Source of the DNA: JBHENC01 sp046262295
Lineage (GTDB): Bacteria; Acidobacteriota; Blastocatellia; Pyrinomonadales; Pyrinomonadaceae
Length of the DNA stretch: 64,000 nt
Assembly (NCBI GenBank): GCA_046262295.1
Contig: JBHENC010000002.1
Span: 310,001 to 374,000, forward strand
Direction of reading: 5' to 3'
A model generated the notes under the pieces. The model was not told the origin of the DNA, made no database searches, and saw only the letters and a list, made by a program, of their open reading frames with translations. Shown here piece by piece: positions 1 through 7,921 of the stretch (position 1 is its first letter; every line of letters starts with the position of its first letter). The position numbers were made by a program, and so were the translations under genes.

Positions 1-41
1 AATTTACCTGCCCAAATAATCCATACACGAGGCTAAAAAGC

Positions 42-2282
42 GTGGCCGCCACAGCAGCATTCACCGACAAGCAGAAATATACTTTTCCGTTTCAATGGCT
101 AATCATCGCCATTGGCGCGGCGATTTCGCTTTTCTCCGTCTACCACCTGCCGTTAGCCCAGATTGATGTGCGCTTTTTGCTGCTGGCCGCGATGACGGTC
201 GTCATCAGTTCGCGCGTGGGAATTAAAGTGCCGCGCATCAACTCGGACGTCAGCATCTCCGACACTTTTATTTTCGTCGCCATTCTGCTTTATAACAGCC
301 ATATCGCCATCCTGCTGGCGGCGGCGGAAGGCCTCTGCTCCGGCGTGCGGATCAGCAAAAAGCCGCGCACTGTTTTATTCAACTCGGCGGTGTCAACCTG
401 CGCGACGGCCGTCACCGTGCAGACGCTGAATCTTGCCTTCGGCAGTCCGGCGGGAATCCTTCATCATAGTTTTTCGATTATCATTATCGCCGTTTGCGCG
501 ATGGCACTGGTGCATTACTTCTCATATACGAGCATCATCGTCACGGCGATGTCGTGCAAGGAGAATCAACCGTTCTGGCAGATGTGGAGCCGGAATTTCC
601 TCTGGGTGTCGGTGACGCATTTCGTCGGCGCGATGGCGGCCGCAATTATCGCTGGCGGCATCAACGTCGTCGGCTTCTACGCCGTCCTCGTCGTTATCCC
701 GATTATTTCGATTCTCTATTTCACCTACTACAAATATCTTGAAGACATTCGCGCAGCGGCTGCGCAAGCCGAGCACTCCGAACGCGCCCGCGCCGAACTC
801 GAACGCGCCCGCGCCGAACAAGCCGAACGCCATGTCGAAGAACTCTCGCGCTATATCGCCGAACAGGAACGCATCGGCCGCGAGCTTGAAGAAAGCCGTG
901 AACACTTTCGCCACGCCGCGTTTCATGACACGCTGACGAACTTGCCGAACCGCGCGCTGCTCACCGAACATTTGAAGCGTTCGATTGAGAGCGCCAAGCA
1001 AAGTGATAACCATTTATTCGCACTGTTGTTTCTCGACCTTGATCGTTTCAAAAACATCAATGATAGTCTCGGACACGTCGCGGGCGATCAACTGCTGATC
1101 TCGATTGCGCGCCGTCTCGAAGGCTGCCTGCGTCCGGCGGACACGGTGGCGCGGCTCGGCGGCGACGAGTTCGCAATTTTGCTTAACGGGCTGGACGATT
1201 ATAGCGATGCCGTTCGCGTCGCCGAACGCGCTCAACAGGAATTATCGCGCCCCTTGACTCTCAATGGACACGAAGTCTATACGACGGCGAGCATCGGCAT
1301 TACCATCAACGCGATCGGCTACGACGACCCGGAAAGTATTCTACGTGACGCCGACACAGCGATGTACCGCGCGAAAGAGAACGGCAAAGCGCGCCATGAA
1401 ATGTTCGACCAGTTAATGCACGCCCGCGCCGTCTCGCGCCTGCAATTGGAGAACGATCTGCGCCGCGCACTCGAACGGCAGGAATTCCGCGTTTACTATC
1501 AGCCGATTATCGCGCTGGAAACGAACGGAATCGCGGGCTTCGAGGCGCTTGTTCGCTGGGAACATCCGGTGCGCGGCTTTATCGCGCCGATTGAGTTTAT
1601 TTCCGTCGCGGAAGAGACCGGCTTGATTACCGCACTGGGCGAGTGGGTGTTGCGCGAAGCGTGTCGCCAGACGCGCGAGTGGCAAACGCGCGTGCCCGGC
1701 TGCGGCGCGCTCTCCATCAGCGTCAATCTCTCCGGCAAGCAATTCGCGCAACCCGACTTGATCGAAAAGACTAAAGCCATCCTTTATGAAACGAAGCTCG
1801 ATCCATGCGCTCTAAAATTAGAGATTACGGAATCAGTCGTGATGGAAAACGCGGAAATCGCCAGCACGATGTTGACCCAACTGCGCGCGCTCGGCGCAGA
1901 ATTGAGCATTGACGATTTCGGCACAGGCTATTCGTCGCTCAGCTACCTGCATCGCTTTCCGGTCAATACGCTGAAGATAGACCGCTCGTTTATTTCAAGA
2001 ATGGGCGAGGAGGGCGAGAACACAGAGATCGTTCGCACGATCCTCACGCTCGCCAGCAATCTGGGCATGGATGTTGTCGCCGAAGGCATCGAAACAACGA
2101 GCCATCTCACGCAACTCAAAGAGATGAAGTGCGAATACGGGCAGGGCTACCTGTTCTCCAAACCGGTGAGTGCCGCCAACGCGGAAATATTCTTGCGCGC
2201 AGCCAAGCGCGCGGAGGCTTCCATCCTCGAAGAAGAAGCCGCATTCGACACCTCTTCTATCAACTTCTCGTATATCAACTAA
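42..2282 (+). CDS. Membrane-bound GGDEF-EAL cyclic-di-GMP enzyme
   Basis: This 746-residue protein has about six or seven hydrophobic segments in residues 15-230, an Ala/Glu/Arg-rich coiled coil (about 235-290), then GGDEF and EAL domains. The GGDEF loop at residues 373-377 is intact, and RPAD sits five residues before it, the spacing of the RxxD product-inhibition site. The EAL domain has EALVRW (about residue 501), DDFGTGYSS and VAEGIE, all canonical. By family knowledge GGDEF makes cyclic-di-GMP from GTP and EAL cleaves it, so both activities are plausible. I do not recognise the N-terminal membrane sensor as a named class. The chosen start is GTG with GAGG nine bases upstream. The frame stays open to the window edge, so a longer upstream start cannot be excluded. 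Confidence 0.9.
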   Translation: MAATAAFTDKQKYTFPFQWLIIAIGAAISLFSVYHLPLAQIDVRFLLLAAMTVVISSRVGIKVPRINSDVSISDTFIFVAILLYNSHIAILLAAAEGLCSGVRISKKPRTVLFNSAVSTCATAVTVQTLNLAFGSPAGILHHSFSIIIIAVCAMALVHYFSYTSIIVTAMSCKENQPFWQMWSRNFLWVSVTHFVGAMAAAIIAGGINVVGFYAVLVVIPIISILYFTYYKYLEDIRAAAAQAEHSERARAELERARAEQAERHVEELSRYIAEQERIGRELEESREHFRHAAFHDTLTNLPNRALLTEHLKRSIESAKQSDNHLFALLFLDLDRFKNINDSLGHVAGDQLLISIARRLEGCLRPADTVARLGGDEFAILLNGLDDYSDAVRVAERAQQELSRPLTLNGHEVYTTASIGITINAIGYDDPESILRDADTAMYRAKENGKARHEMFDQLMHARAVSRLQLENDLRRALERQEFRVYYQPIIALETNGIAGFEALVRWEHPVRGFIAPIEFISVAEETGLITALGEWVLREACRQTREWQTRVPGCGALSISVNLSGKQFAQPDLIEKTKAILYETKLDPCALKLEITESVVMENAEIASTMLTQLRALGAELSIDDFGTGYSSLSYLHRFPVNTLKIDRSFISRMGEEGENTEIVRTILTLASNLGMDVVAEGIETTSHLTQLKEMKCEYGQGYLFSKPVSAANAEIFLRAAKRAEASILEEEAAFDTSSINFSYIN

Positions 2283-2290
2283 AATAATTT

Positions 2291-2738
2291 TTAGTGTGTG
2301 AGCCTTCGTTGAAGCGAGCGCGCGACGTGGCGTGTGAGCAGGCGACTGATGCCGCCGGGGGCGATGGCGCGAACGATGGCGTGGGCGACGTGCGACGGCA
2401 CGGCCGCGCCGCACAAGCACATATTCGCTTTCCCACCACGTCGGCGCAAACTTCGCTTTGAACCGGCGCAAGCCGTCGAAATTGTAGAAGCTGCCGAGCC
2501 GCGCGCTCGTCAAACGCAACGCGCGTTCGACCATCGGATGGCCTCCCTGCGGAATGTCCTCTTCGCCGTCAACGGCGAGCGGCGATGTGCCGAGCGTGGC
2601 AAGCTTCGCGCCGTCGGCGGCGAGGCGGGCGAGAGTCTCGGAGACGAGCAGATCGGTCGTCCCGCCCGGCGCATCGGGCTGCCGCAGCACGTCTTCGAGA
2701 TACCAGCCTTCGCGCGCCGTCCCTCTTCGTTTTGTCTG
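2291..2738 (-). pseudogene. Decayed DUF2156 (MprF-type lysyltransferase-like) C-terminal remnant
   Basis: Read on the minus strand from about 2738, the frame gives TAREGWYLEDVLRQPDAPGG, then LGTSPLAVDGEED and YNFDGLRRFKAKFAPTWWE. These match the C-terminal part of DUF2156 proteins, the soluble GNAT-like domain of phosphatidylglycerol lysyltransferases. Upstream, a TGA at 2741-2739 closes the frame and the N-terminal half is missing. Near 2405 the frame slips: the next frame continues naturally with AIVRAIAPGGISRLL and ends at TAA (2293-2291). Missing N-terminus plus frameshift mark this as a broken gene. It lies directly downstream of the small Gly/Gln-rich gene. Family assignment is from recognised motifs only. 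Confidence 0.7.
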
Positions 2739-2749
2739 TCACTGTTGGT

Positions 2750-3310
2750 TTAACCGCGATATTGCTGCTCCGCGATTTTGGCGAGCGCGATGGTTAATGC
2801 CGCGCCGCCGAGCGTTTTCACGAGCGTCGGGTGTTCCGAATAGAAATTGCTGATCTGATCAACGACCGAAGGGTCTTTCTGTTCGGCCTGCGCCGCCAAC
2901 TCCTGAACGGCTTCGGGCGAAATTTGTTCGGCCTGTTCCGGCGTCACCTGCTGTTGCTGTCCGCCGCCTAAAAGTCCGGCGAGTCCGGCAAGTCCGCCGC
3001 CACCACCACTGCCTGCGCGTGAAAGCACTTGCGCGAGCAGGGCGGGGCCTGCGGCGGCGATCAAAGAATTGAGAATGCCTGCACGCTGCTGTCCGTTTGC
3101 GTTGCCAAACATCTGTCCGACCATCTGTCCGAAGGCGGGCGTCTGGTTCGAGCGAAAGGCGGCGGCGAGTCCTTCGGCAATGGCCGATTGCGGCGCGGCC
3201 TGCGCGAATTGATCGAAATCGTTATTGACGGTTTCCGGCGCTTGATTCGCGTTGGCTCCCGAATATTGTTGCAGCATTCCGCCGATCTGGTTCATCCAAT
3301 CCATTTTCAT
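2750..3310 (-). CDS. Small Gly/Gln-rich hypothetical protein
   Basis: This 186-residue protein has no recognised function. It begins with a short helical segment (MNQIGGMLQQY) and has an alanine-rich middle. A glycine run (about residues 100-120, GGGGGLAGLAGLLGGG) and a QQQQ tract follow, then an acidic helix and a hydrophobic C-terminal helix (TLVKTLGGAALTIALAKIAE). There is no signal peptide. A good ribosome-binding site (AAGGAAGG) precedes two possible ATGs at 3310 and 3304; the second has the more usual spacing. The C-terminal helix could contact membrane, but this is a guess. It stands alone on the minus strand, followed by the DUF2156 remnant. Confidence 0.75.
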   Translation of the reverse strand: MKMDWMNQIGGMLQQYSGANANQAPETVNNDFDQFAQAAPQSAIAEGLAAAFRSNQTPAFGQMVGQMFGNANGQQRAGILNSLIAAAGPALLAQVLSRAGSGGGGGLAGLAGLLGGGQQQQVTPEQAEQISPEAVQELAAQAEQKDPSVVDQISNFYSEHPTLVKTLGGAALTIALAKIAEQQYRG

Positions 3311-3477
3311 TTACCTTCCTTTATTTTCGATAAGTGTCCGTCTGTCATCCGCGCTGCCGGTTGCTCCGGCACGATTCGCGCGTCACAAAAGCATTGCCAA
3401 AGGGGGGCTTCATTTTTAAGTTTTATTATCTTGCAGAAGTTTACTACGAATGAAGGCGCACGTGCTAAGCCGTATCT

Positions 3478-4236
3478 TCAGGAGGAAGAGGCTCCGGGCG
3501 GCGTCGGCCTGCTTTTCACGGCGGGCTGCGGCGTAGGTGCAACTTTATTGACGGGTGTTTGTTCGGAAGGCAGCACACGCGAGGGATCGGGCGCATCGGG
3601 CGAGGTGTGCAGGTGAACGATTTTCCACGCGCTGCCGAGACGACGATACACGAGCGTCATGCGTCCCGAAGCCGTTTCCGGCACGCCGCGAAAAGTCTGC
3701 GACTGCGTCCACAGGCACGTCACCAACGCCGCGCCCGCTCCGAGCATCTGCACGTGGCGATCACGTATATCTAACCTGACATCCTTCATTTCAGGATACG
3801 AACTCGCGCGATTCCTGCGTAGCTGTTCCCAACCTCTAGTCACCGTGCCGTTATTGTTAAAGAGGACAAGCTGCGGCGAATTCCAGTAAGCATTTGTAAC
3901 GGCCTTCACGTCCGCGCGCTGGATGCCCTCGACAAGCTCGCCGAAGGCTTCGAGCACACCGCTTACGTTTGGCTCTTGCGAATGGCTGGCGGCGGCACGT
4001 CCGGCTGCGGCGCGGCGCGGCGTTCGCGTTGCCGTGCCGGTGTCGCCCTGCGGCGCAGTTGATCTCTCCTGTGCGGCGGCAGCATCGTTTGCGGGTTGCG
4101 GTGTTGTGGCGGTGGTTGTGGTCGTGGCGGTACGCCTGCGCGTCGTTTGCATGGATGCCTCCGGCGTGTTCTGTGCGAAAGCAGAGAACGCGAATGCGCC
4201 GATGAGCATCACGATAACCAGTAGTCTTTTAATCAT
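3478..4236 (-). CDS. Secreted SnoaL/NTF2-like (DUF4440-type) protein
   Basis: This 252-residue protein starts with a signal peptide (MIKRLLVIVMLIGAFAFSAFA). A low-complexity Thr/Arg/Ala linker follows (about residues 30-80, including RRRTATTTTTATT). The single folded domain (about 90-215) starts EAFGELVEGIQRADVKAVTN, includes YWNSPQLVLFNNNGTVTRGW and ends SGRMTLVYRRLGSAWKIVHL. That pattern is a nuclear-transport-factor-2-like cone as in SnoaL/DUF4440 proteins. The tail is Pro-rich. Such domains bind small molecules or act as enzymes; the substrate is unknown. AGGA lies seven bases before the ATG. It probably shares transcription with gltX, which ends 24 bases upstream on the same strand. Confidence 0.8.
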   Translation of the reverse strand: MIKRLLVIVMLIGAFAFSAFAQNTPEASMQTTRRRTATTTTTATTPQPANDAAAAQERSTAPQGDTGTATRTPRRAAAGRAAASHSQEPNVSGVLEAFGELVEGIQRADVKAVTNAYWNSPQLVLFNNNGTVTRGWEQLRRNRASSYPEMKDVRLDIRDRHVQMLGAGAALVTCLWTQSQTFRGVPETASGRMTLVYRRLGSAWKIVHLHTSPDAPDPSRVLPSEQTPVNKVAPTPQPAVKSRPTPPGASSS

Positions 4237-4260
4237 AAAATAATCCTGACAGGTTCGGTC

Positions 4261-5772
4261 TTAATTCCCGCTGGCGAGCCAGGGTTCTGCGCTACGCAGG
4301 CGGCGGACGGTGCGTTCGCGCCCGATGACCTCGAAAACTTCAAACATAGATGCGCCGACGGCTTGACCGGTCAGCATCGTGCGTGAAGCGTTGATGAACA
4401 CTCCGGCTTTCAATTCGACTTCATCGGCGAAGGCGCGCAACGCCGCTTCGACGGTTTCCGCCGTGAACAATTCGACTTGTTCGAGGCGGGCGGCGAGCGC
4501 GGGCAACAATTCTTTAAGGCGCGCCTCTTTCAGCAAATTCTTTTTGACGGCGGCGGCGTCGAAATCGAAATCTTCGGAAAAGTAAGCGCGTCCCTGCACC
4601 GAGAAATCCTTGAGCGTAAAGAACCGCGCGCGTATCAACTCGACTGTTTTTTCAAACCACGCGCGTTCGTCTTCCTCATACTCTTCACGCCACAATTTGT
4701 TGGCGCGCAGCTCCGCCTTGACCATCGGCAGCAGTTCCGCGAGCGGCATCGTGCGAATGTATTCGGCATTCATCCAAAGGGCTTTATCGTCCGTCCAGTG
4801 GCGCGGATCATGCTCGTTGAAATTGAAGACGGCGTTAGCACGGTGTATGCCTTCGAGCGAAAACATTTTCGTCAATTCATCCAAAGACATGATTTCCTGC
4901 TCGGTGCCGTGCGGCGACCATCCCAGAAGCGCGAGGAAATTACGAAAGGCCGCAGGCACGAAACCTTTGTCGCGGTAGGTTGTCAACGACACGACTTCGC
5001 CGTGCTTGCGCTTCGAGAGCTTGCCTTTGTTCGGCGCGAGGATCAGCGGCAAATGCGCGAAGCGCGGCGGGGCAACACCCAGAGCTTCATAGAGCAAAAC
5101 TTGCTTATGCGTGTTCGTTAAATGATCCTGCCCGCGAATCACATCCGTGATGCGCATCTCTATGTCGTCGAGCACAACCGACAAATTATAAAGCGGTTGG
5201 CCGTCGGAGCGCAGGATGACGAGGTCTTCGATCTCCGTGTAATCGCGCTCCTGCGCGCCGTAAACGGCATCGTCGAAATGCGTGCGTCCTTCGCGCGCCA
5301 CTTTCAGGCGCACGGCGAAGGGTTCACCGGCGGCGGCGCGTGCGTTTGATTCTTCTTGCGATAGCTCGCGGTACGGATTGCTGCGGTGATCCGTGCCGCC
5401 TTCATGTGCATGGGCGCGTGCGCGTTCGGCGATCTCCTGTTTGATGTTCTTGTCGGAGTGCGCTTCTTTCGGCGTGAAGTCGCGGTAGGCTGTGCCCGCT
5501 TCGAGAAGCTGGCGGGCGGCCATCTTGTGCTTCTCCGCGTTGGCGGATTGAAAAACGATCTCTTCATCGTAATCGAGGCCGAGCCATTCGAGTCCTTCGA
5601 TGATCGAGCGCGTCGAAGCTTCCGTCGAACGCTGCAAATCCGTGTCTTCGATACGCAACAGAAACTTGCCGCCGGTCTTGCGCGCGTAAAGATAATTAAA
5701 GAGCGCGGAGCGCGCCGCACCGATGTGCAGATAGCCTGTCGGCGATGGAGCGAAACGAACGCGAATACTCAT
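4261..5772 (-). CDS. gltX: Glutamyl-tRNA synthetase
   Basis: This cytoplasmic class I aminoacyl-tRNA synthetase charges tRNA-Glu with glutamate using ATP. At 503 residues it has the usual bacterial length. Visible motifs are RFAPSPTGYLHIGAARSALF (residues 6-25, the HIGH signature), IEDTDLQRS, and KLSKRKHG (about 250, the KMSKS signature). The start was moved from an upstream ATG (5814) to the ATG at 5772 because family members begin just before RFAPSPTG. The gene lies downstream of tRNA-Ser on the same strand, with a repeat/hairpin element between them. Whether the enzyme is discriminating or also charges tRNA-Gln cannot be read from sequence. Confidence 0.97.
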   Translation of the reverse strand: MSIRVRFAPSPTGYLHIGAARSALFNYLYARKTGGKFLLRIEDTDLQRSTEASTRSIIEGLEWLGLDYDEEIVFQSANAEKHKMAARQLLEAGTAYRDFTPKEAHSDKNIKQEIAERARAHAHEGGTDHRSNPYRELSQEESNARAAAGEPFAVRLKVAREGRTHFDDAVYGAQERDYTEIEDLVILRSDGQPLYNLSVVLDDIEMRITDVIRGQDHLTNTHKQVLLYEALGVAPPRFAHLPLILAPNKGKLSKRKHGEVVSLTTYRDKGFVPAAFRNFLALLGWSPHGTEQEIMSLDELTKMFSLEGIHRANAVFNFNEHDPRHWTDDKALWMNAEYIRTMPLAELLPMVKAELRANKLWREEYEEDERAWFEKTVELIRARFFTLKDFSVQGRAYFSEDFDFDAAAVKKNLLKEARLKELLPALAARLEQVELFTAETVEAALRAFADEVELKAGVFINASRTMLTGQAVGASMFEVFEVIGRERTVRRLRSAEPWLASGN

Positions 5773-5778
5773 AATGGC

Positions 5779-5866
5779 AACGTCTGAAAGATAAAAGGGT
5801 AGCGTCTGAAGCATAAAGGCGGAACGATGAGACGGACGCTTCCGCCTTCATCCTTCCGCCTGCTTA
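5779..5866. repeat. Short-period repeat with inverted half (bookend element)
   Basis: CGTCTGAA occurs at 5781-5788 and again at 5803-5810. AGGCGGAA (5817-5824) then pairs with TTCCGCCT at 5840-5847, and TTCCGCCT repeats at 5854-5861. This direct-then-inverted layout recurs at other junctions in the window. The hairpin could terminate transcription from the tRNA promoter before gltX. Confidence 0.6.
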
Positions 5867-5877
5867 CTTAAATTTAA

Positions 5878-5968
5878 TGGCGGAGATGATAGGATTCGAA
5901 CCTACGATGGGCTTTTGACCCATAACGGTTTAGCAAACCGCCGCCTTCAGCCACTCGGCCACATCTCC
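5878..5968 (-). tRNA. tRNA-Ser (anticodon GCT)
   Basis: The minus strand folds as a class II tRNA. The acceptor stem GGAGATG pairs with CATCTCC, the D arm contains GGCCGAGTGGCTGAAGG, and the anticodon stem-loop GGTTTGCTAAACC exposes GCT. There is a long variable arm (ATGGGTCAAAAGCCCAT), a T arm with GGTTCGAATCC, and a genomically encoded CCA end (5880-5878). GCT reads serine codons AGC and AGU. A strong promoter lies just upstream. Confidence 0.97.
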
Positions 5969-6003
5969 GCAAGAATATATCTTCAGCCTCCGACAATCCT
6001 GTT

Positions 6004-6031
6004 ATTCTAAACCGCACGCCCCGTTTGTCAA
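6004..6031 (-). promoter_or_regulatory. Sigma-70-type promoter of tRNA-Ser
   Basis: On the minus strand TTGACA (6031-6026), a 16-base spacer and TAGAAT (6009-6004) form a near-consensus promoter. Transcription would begin about 30 bases before the mature tRNA 5' end at 5968. Confidence 0.7.
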
Positions 6032-6175
6032 GCGGCGCGCCATCAGGCACGAACAACCACCTTATCTGAGACGATGAGAATCTGCGCGTGATCCTCGTTC
6101 TCTTTTCATCACGCCGTGCCTCGCAATTTCCCGCGCGCTTTTCGAGATGCGCTTGATGCTACAATCTAGGGCGAG

Positions 6176-7030
6176 ATGAACGAAACTCTTTTCACGCGAA
6201 GAAATTTCCTGCGCGGGGTTGCCGCCGCCGGGTTGGTGACGGTCTCGGCGACTGCCGCGTATGCGGAGCTTGTCGAGCCGCATCGCTACGAGTTGACGGA
6301 GACGGATGTTTTTATACGCGGCTTGCCGGAATCGTTCGATGGTTTTCGCATCACGCAGGTTTCGGACGTGCATCACAGCACGCTGGTTTCCATCGAAGAC
6401 GTGCGGCGTGTCGTCAAGCTGGCGCAGAGCACAAAGCCGGATGCGTTTGTTTTGACGGGCGATTACTCGACGGCGCGGCGGCGGTTTATAGAGCCGTGCG
6501 CGGAAGCTCTCGCGCAGTTGAGCGCGCCCGAAGGCGTGTGGGCGGTGCTCGGAAATCACGATCAGAATACAGACCCGCAGTTGACCATCCGCGCACTCGA
6601 ACGCGCGCACATCAACGTGATCGAGAATCGTAATACGCGGTTGCGGCGCGGCGGCGATGAGTTGCAACTGGCGGGCGTCGGCGATTGGTCTTGGGCGGCG
6701 GATGATTGGACGCGCGCGCTCGCCGGAATTAATCAGAAGCAGCCGACGATTCTGCTCTCACACCAGCCGCACGCGCTCGATCTGCCGCAGGCCGCGAACC
6801 TCTCGCTTATCTTAAGCGGACATACGCACGGCGGGCAGATTAGTTTGCCGTTCATCGGCTCGCCCGTGCAGCTTGCTTATCGTTTTCGCTATCTAAGCGG
6901 TCTTTATCAGCGTGGCGGCGGCGCGCAGCTTTACGTTTCGCGCGGCACGGGCATGATCGGCGTGCCTTTTCGCATCGGCGCGCCTCCCGAAATCGCTGTG
7001 CTGCGCCTGCGTCGCGCGAAAGAATCGTAA
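6176..7030 (+). CDS. Tat-exported metallophosphoesterase (YkuE-like)
   Basis: This 284-residue calcineurin-like phosphoesterase carries a twin-arginine leader (FTRRNFLRGVAAAGLVTVSA, residues 6-25), so it should fold in the cytoplasm and be exported. The metal-binding motifs run in family order: SDVHHS, LTGDYS, LGNHDQ, LLSHQPHALD and SGHTHGGQ. The first motif reads DVHH where D-x-H is expected, consistent with a metal ligand pair. Relatives such as YkuE act on lipids or cell-surface phosphoesters; the substrate here is unknown. A TACAAT hexamer lies ten bases before the ATG, so the transcript may have almost no leader. A strong hairpin follows the stop. Confidence 0.9.
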   Translation: MNETLFTRRNFLRGVAAAGLVTVSATAAYAELVEPHRYELTETDVFIRGLPESFDGFRITQVSDVHHSTLVSIEDVRRVVKLAQSTKPDAFVLTGDYSTARRRFIEPCAEALAQLSAPEGVWAVLGNHDQNTDPQLTIRALERAHINVIENRNTRLRRGGDELQLAGVGDWSWAADDWTRALAGINQKQPTILLSHQPHALDLPQAANLSLILSGHTHGGQISLPFIGSPVQLAYRFRYLSGLYQRGGGAQLYVSRGTGMIGVPFRIGAPPEIAVLRLRRAKES

Positions 7031-7054
7031 ACGGAGACGAGCGACACATAAAAG

Positions 7055-7095
7055 AGAAGCCGCGCCTGCGAGTTGACTCGCGGGCGCGGCTTCTT
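7055..7095. terminator. Bidirectional terminator between convergent genes
   Basis: A 19-base stem (7055-7073 with 7076-7094, one mismatch) is flanked by an A run on the left and TTCTT on the right. It sits between the stop of the phosphoesterase and the stop of the convergent Spy-like gene. Confidence 0.85.
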
Positions 7096-7122
7096 GATGA
7101 AGTGTGTGACGGATACTTCGAT

Positions 7123-7662
7123 TTACTGGTTGCCTACGGGCGCGTCGCCGCGTCGCTCGCGTCTTTCTTCACGATGTTCTTTGTGCTCTTTCTTCATCTG
7201 CTCCATCTTAGCGCGCTGTTCGGGCGTCAGGATGGCGAGGATTTCGTTATGCGCGGCCTTGCTCGACTCGAAAAGCTGCTCGCGTAGTGTCTTCGCGCGC
7301 GCTTCCTGATCGGCTGTCAGCGTGCCTTGCGCGCGCTGCTCGCGTAGCTGGCGTAACTCGTCGCGCAGCGATTTGGTGCTCGCCGCGTTGCGCTCCCTGA
7401 TGGCGTGTATCTGCTGCTTCTGCGCGTCCGTCAGGTTAAGCTCGCGCATCCCGCGCATCATTCCCATGTCGCCGCGTCCCTCGCGGCCTTCTTTGCCCAT
7501 GTGACGATGCGGGCCGCCTCTGCCGCGCCCATCTTGTCTGTGCGGTGCATCGGGGTTCGGGTTGGTCGTAGATTGTGTTTGCGCGGCGAAGGCAGACGCG
7601 CTGAAAGCGGCGGCGAGGCCGAGCGCCAAGCCTGTTTGAGTTAATTTGTTGCGGAAAGCCAT
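7123..7662 (-). CDS. Spy/CpxP-like periplasmic LTxxQ protein
   Basis: This 179-residue protein has a signal peptide ending SASAFAAQ and a His/Arg/Gly-rich stretch (about 45-70). A helical body follows with two LTxxQ-type motifs, LTDAQKQQI and LTPEQRAKM, typical of the Spy/CpxP family. Spy is a periplasmic ATP-independent chaperone and CpxP senses envelope stress; metal binding is also common in the wider family. The HRHMGKEGREGRGDMGMM stretch could bind metal, which is an inference. The tail is strongly charged (KKEHKEHREERRERRG). It is a single gene, convergent with the phosphoesterase. Confidence 0.85.
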   Translation of the reverse strand: MAFRNKLTQTGLALGLAAAFSASAFAAQTQSTTNPNPDAPHRQDGRGRGGPHRHMGKEGREGRGDMGMMRGMRELNLTDAQKQQIHAIRERNAASTKSLRDELRQLREQRAQGTLTADQEARAKTLREQLFESSKAAHNEILAILTPEQRAKMEQMKKEHKEHREERRERRGDAPVGNQ

Positions 7663-7921
7663 GTTCGAGACTCCTTTTGAATTTCAGTTAAAATATTTAG
7701 AGGCGACGAATCTTTCGGCGCGTCGCGGACGATAAAACGAAAGCGTCAATCGCGTGCTTCAAAGCTAAGACGCACGGGTTGCGCCGTTAGTCTAAAAATA
7801 AAGCCGGGATGAATTCACAAAGAGAGTCGCGGCGTTTGCCTGTGATTCGGCGGCCACGCCGGACAAGGCCGGTGCGTGAGGTGGTAAAAGCCGCGCGCCC
7901 GCGCTACAATACGCGCCTGAA

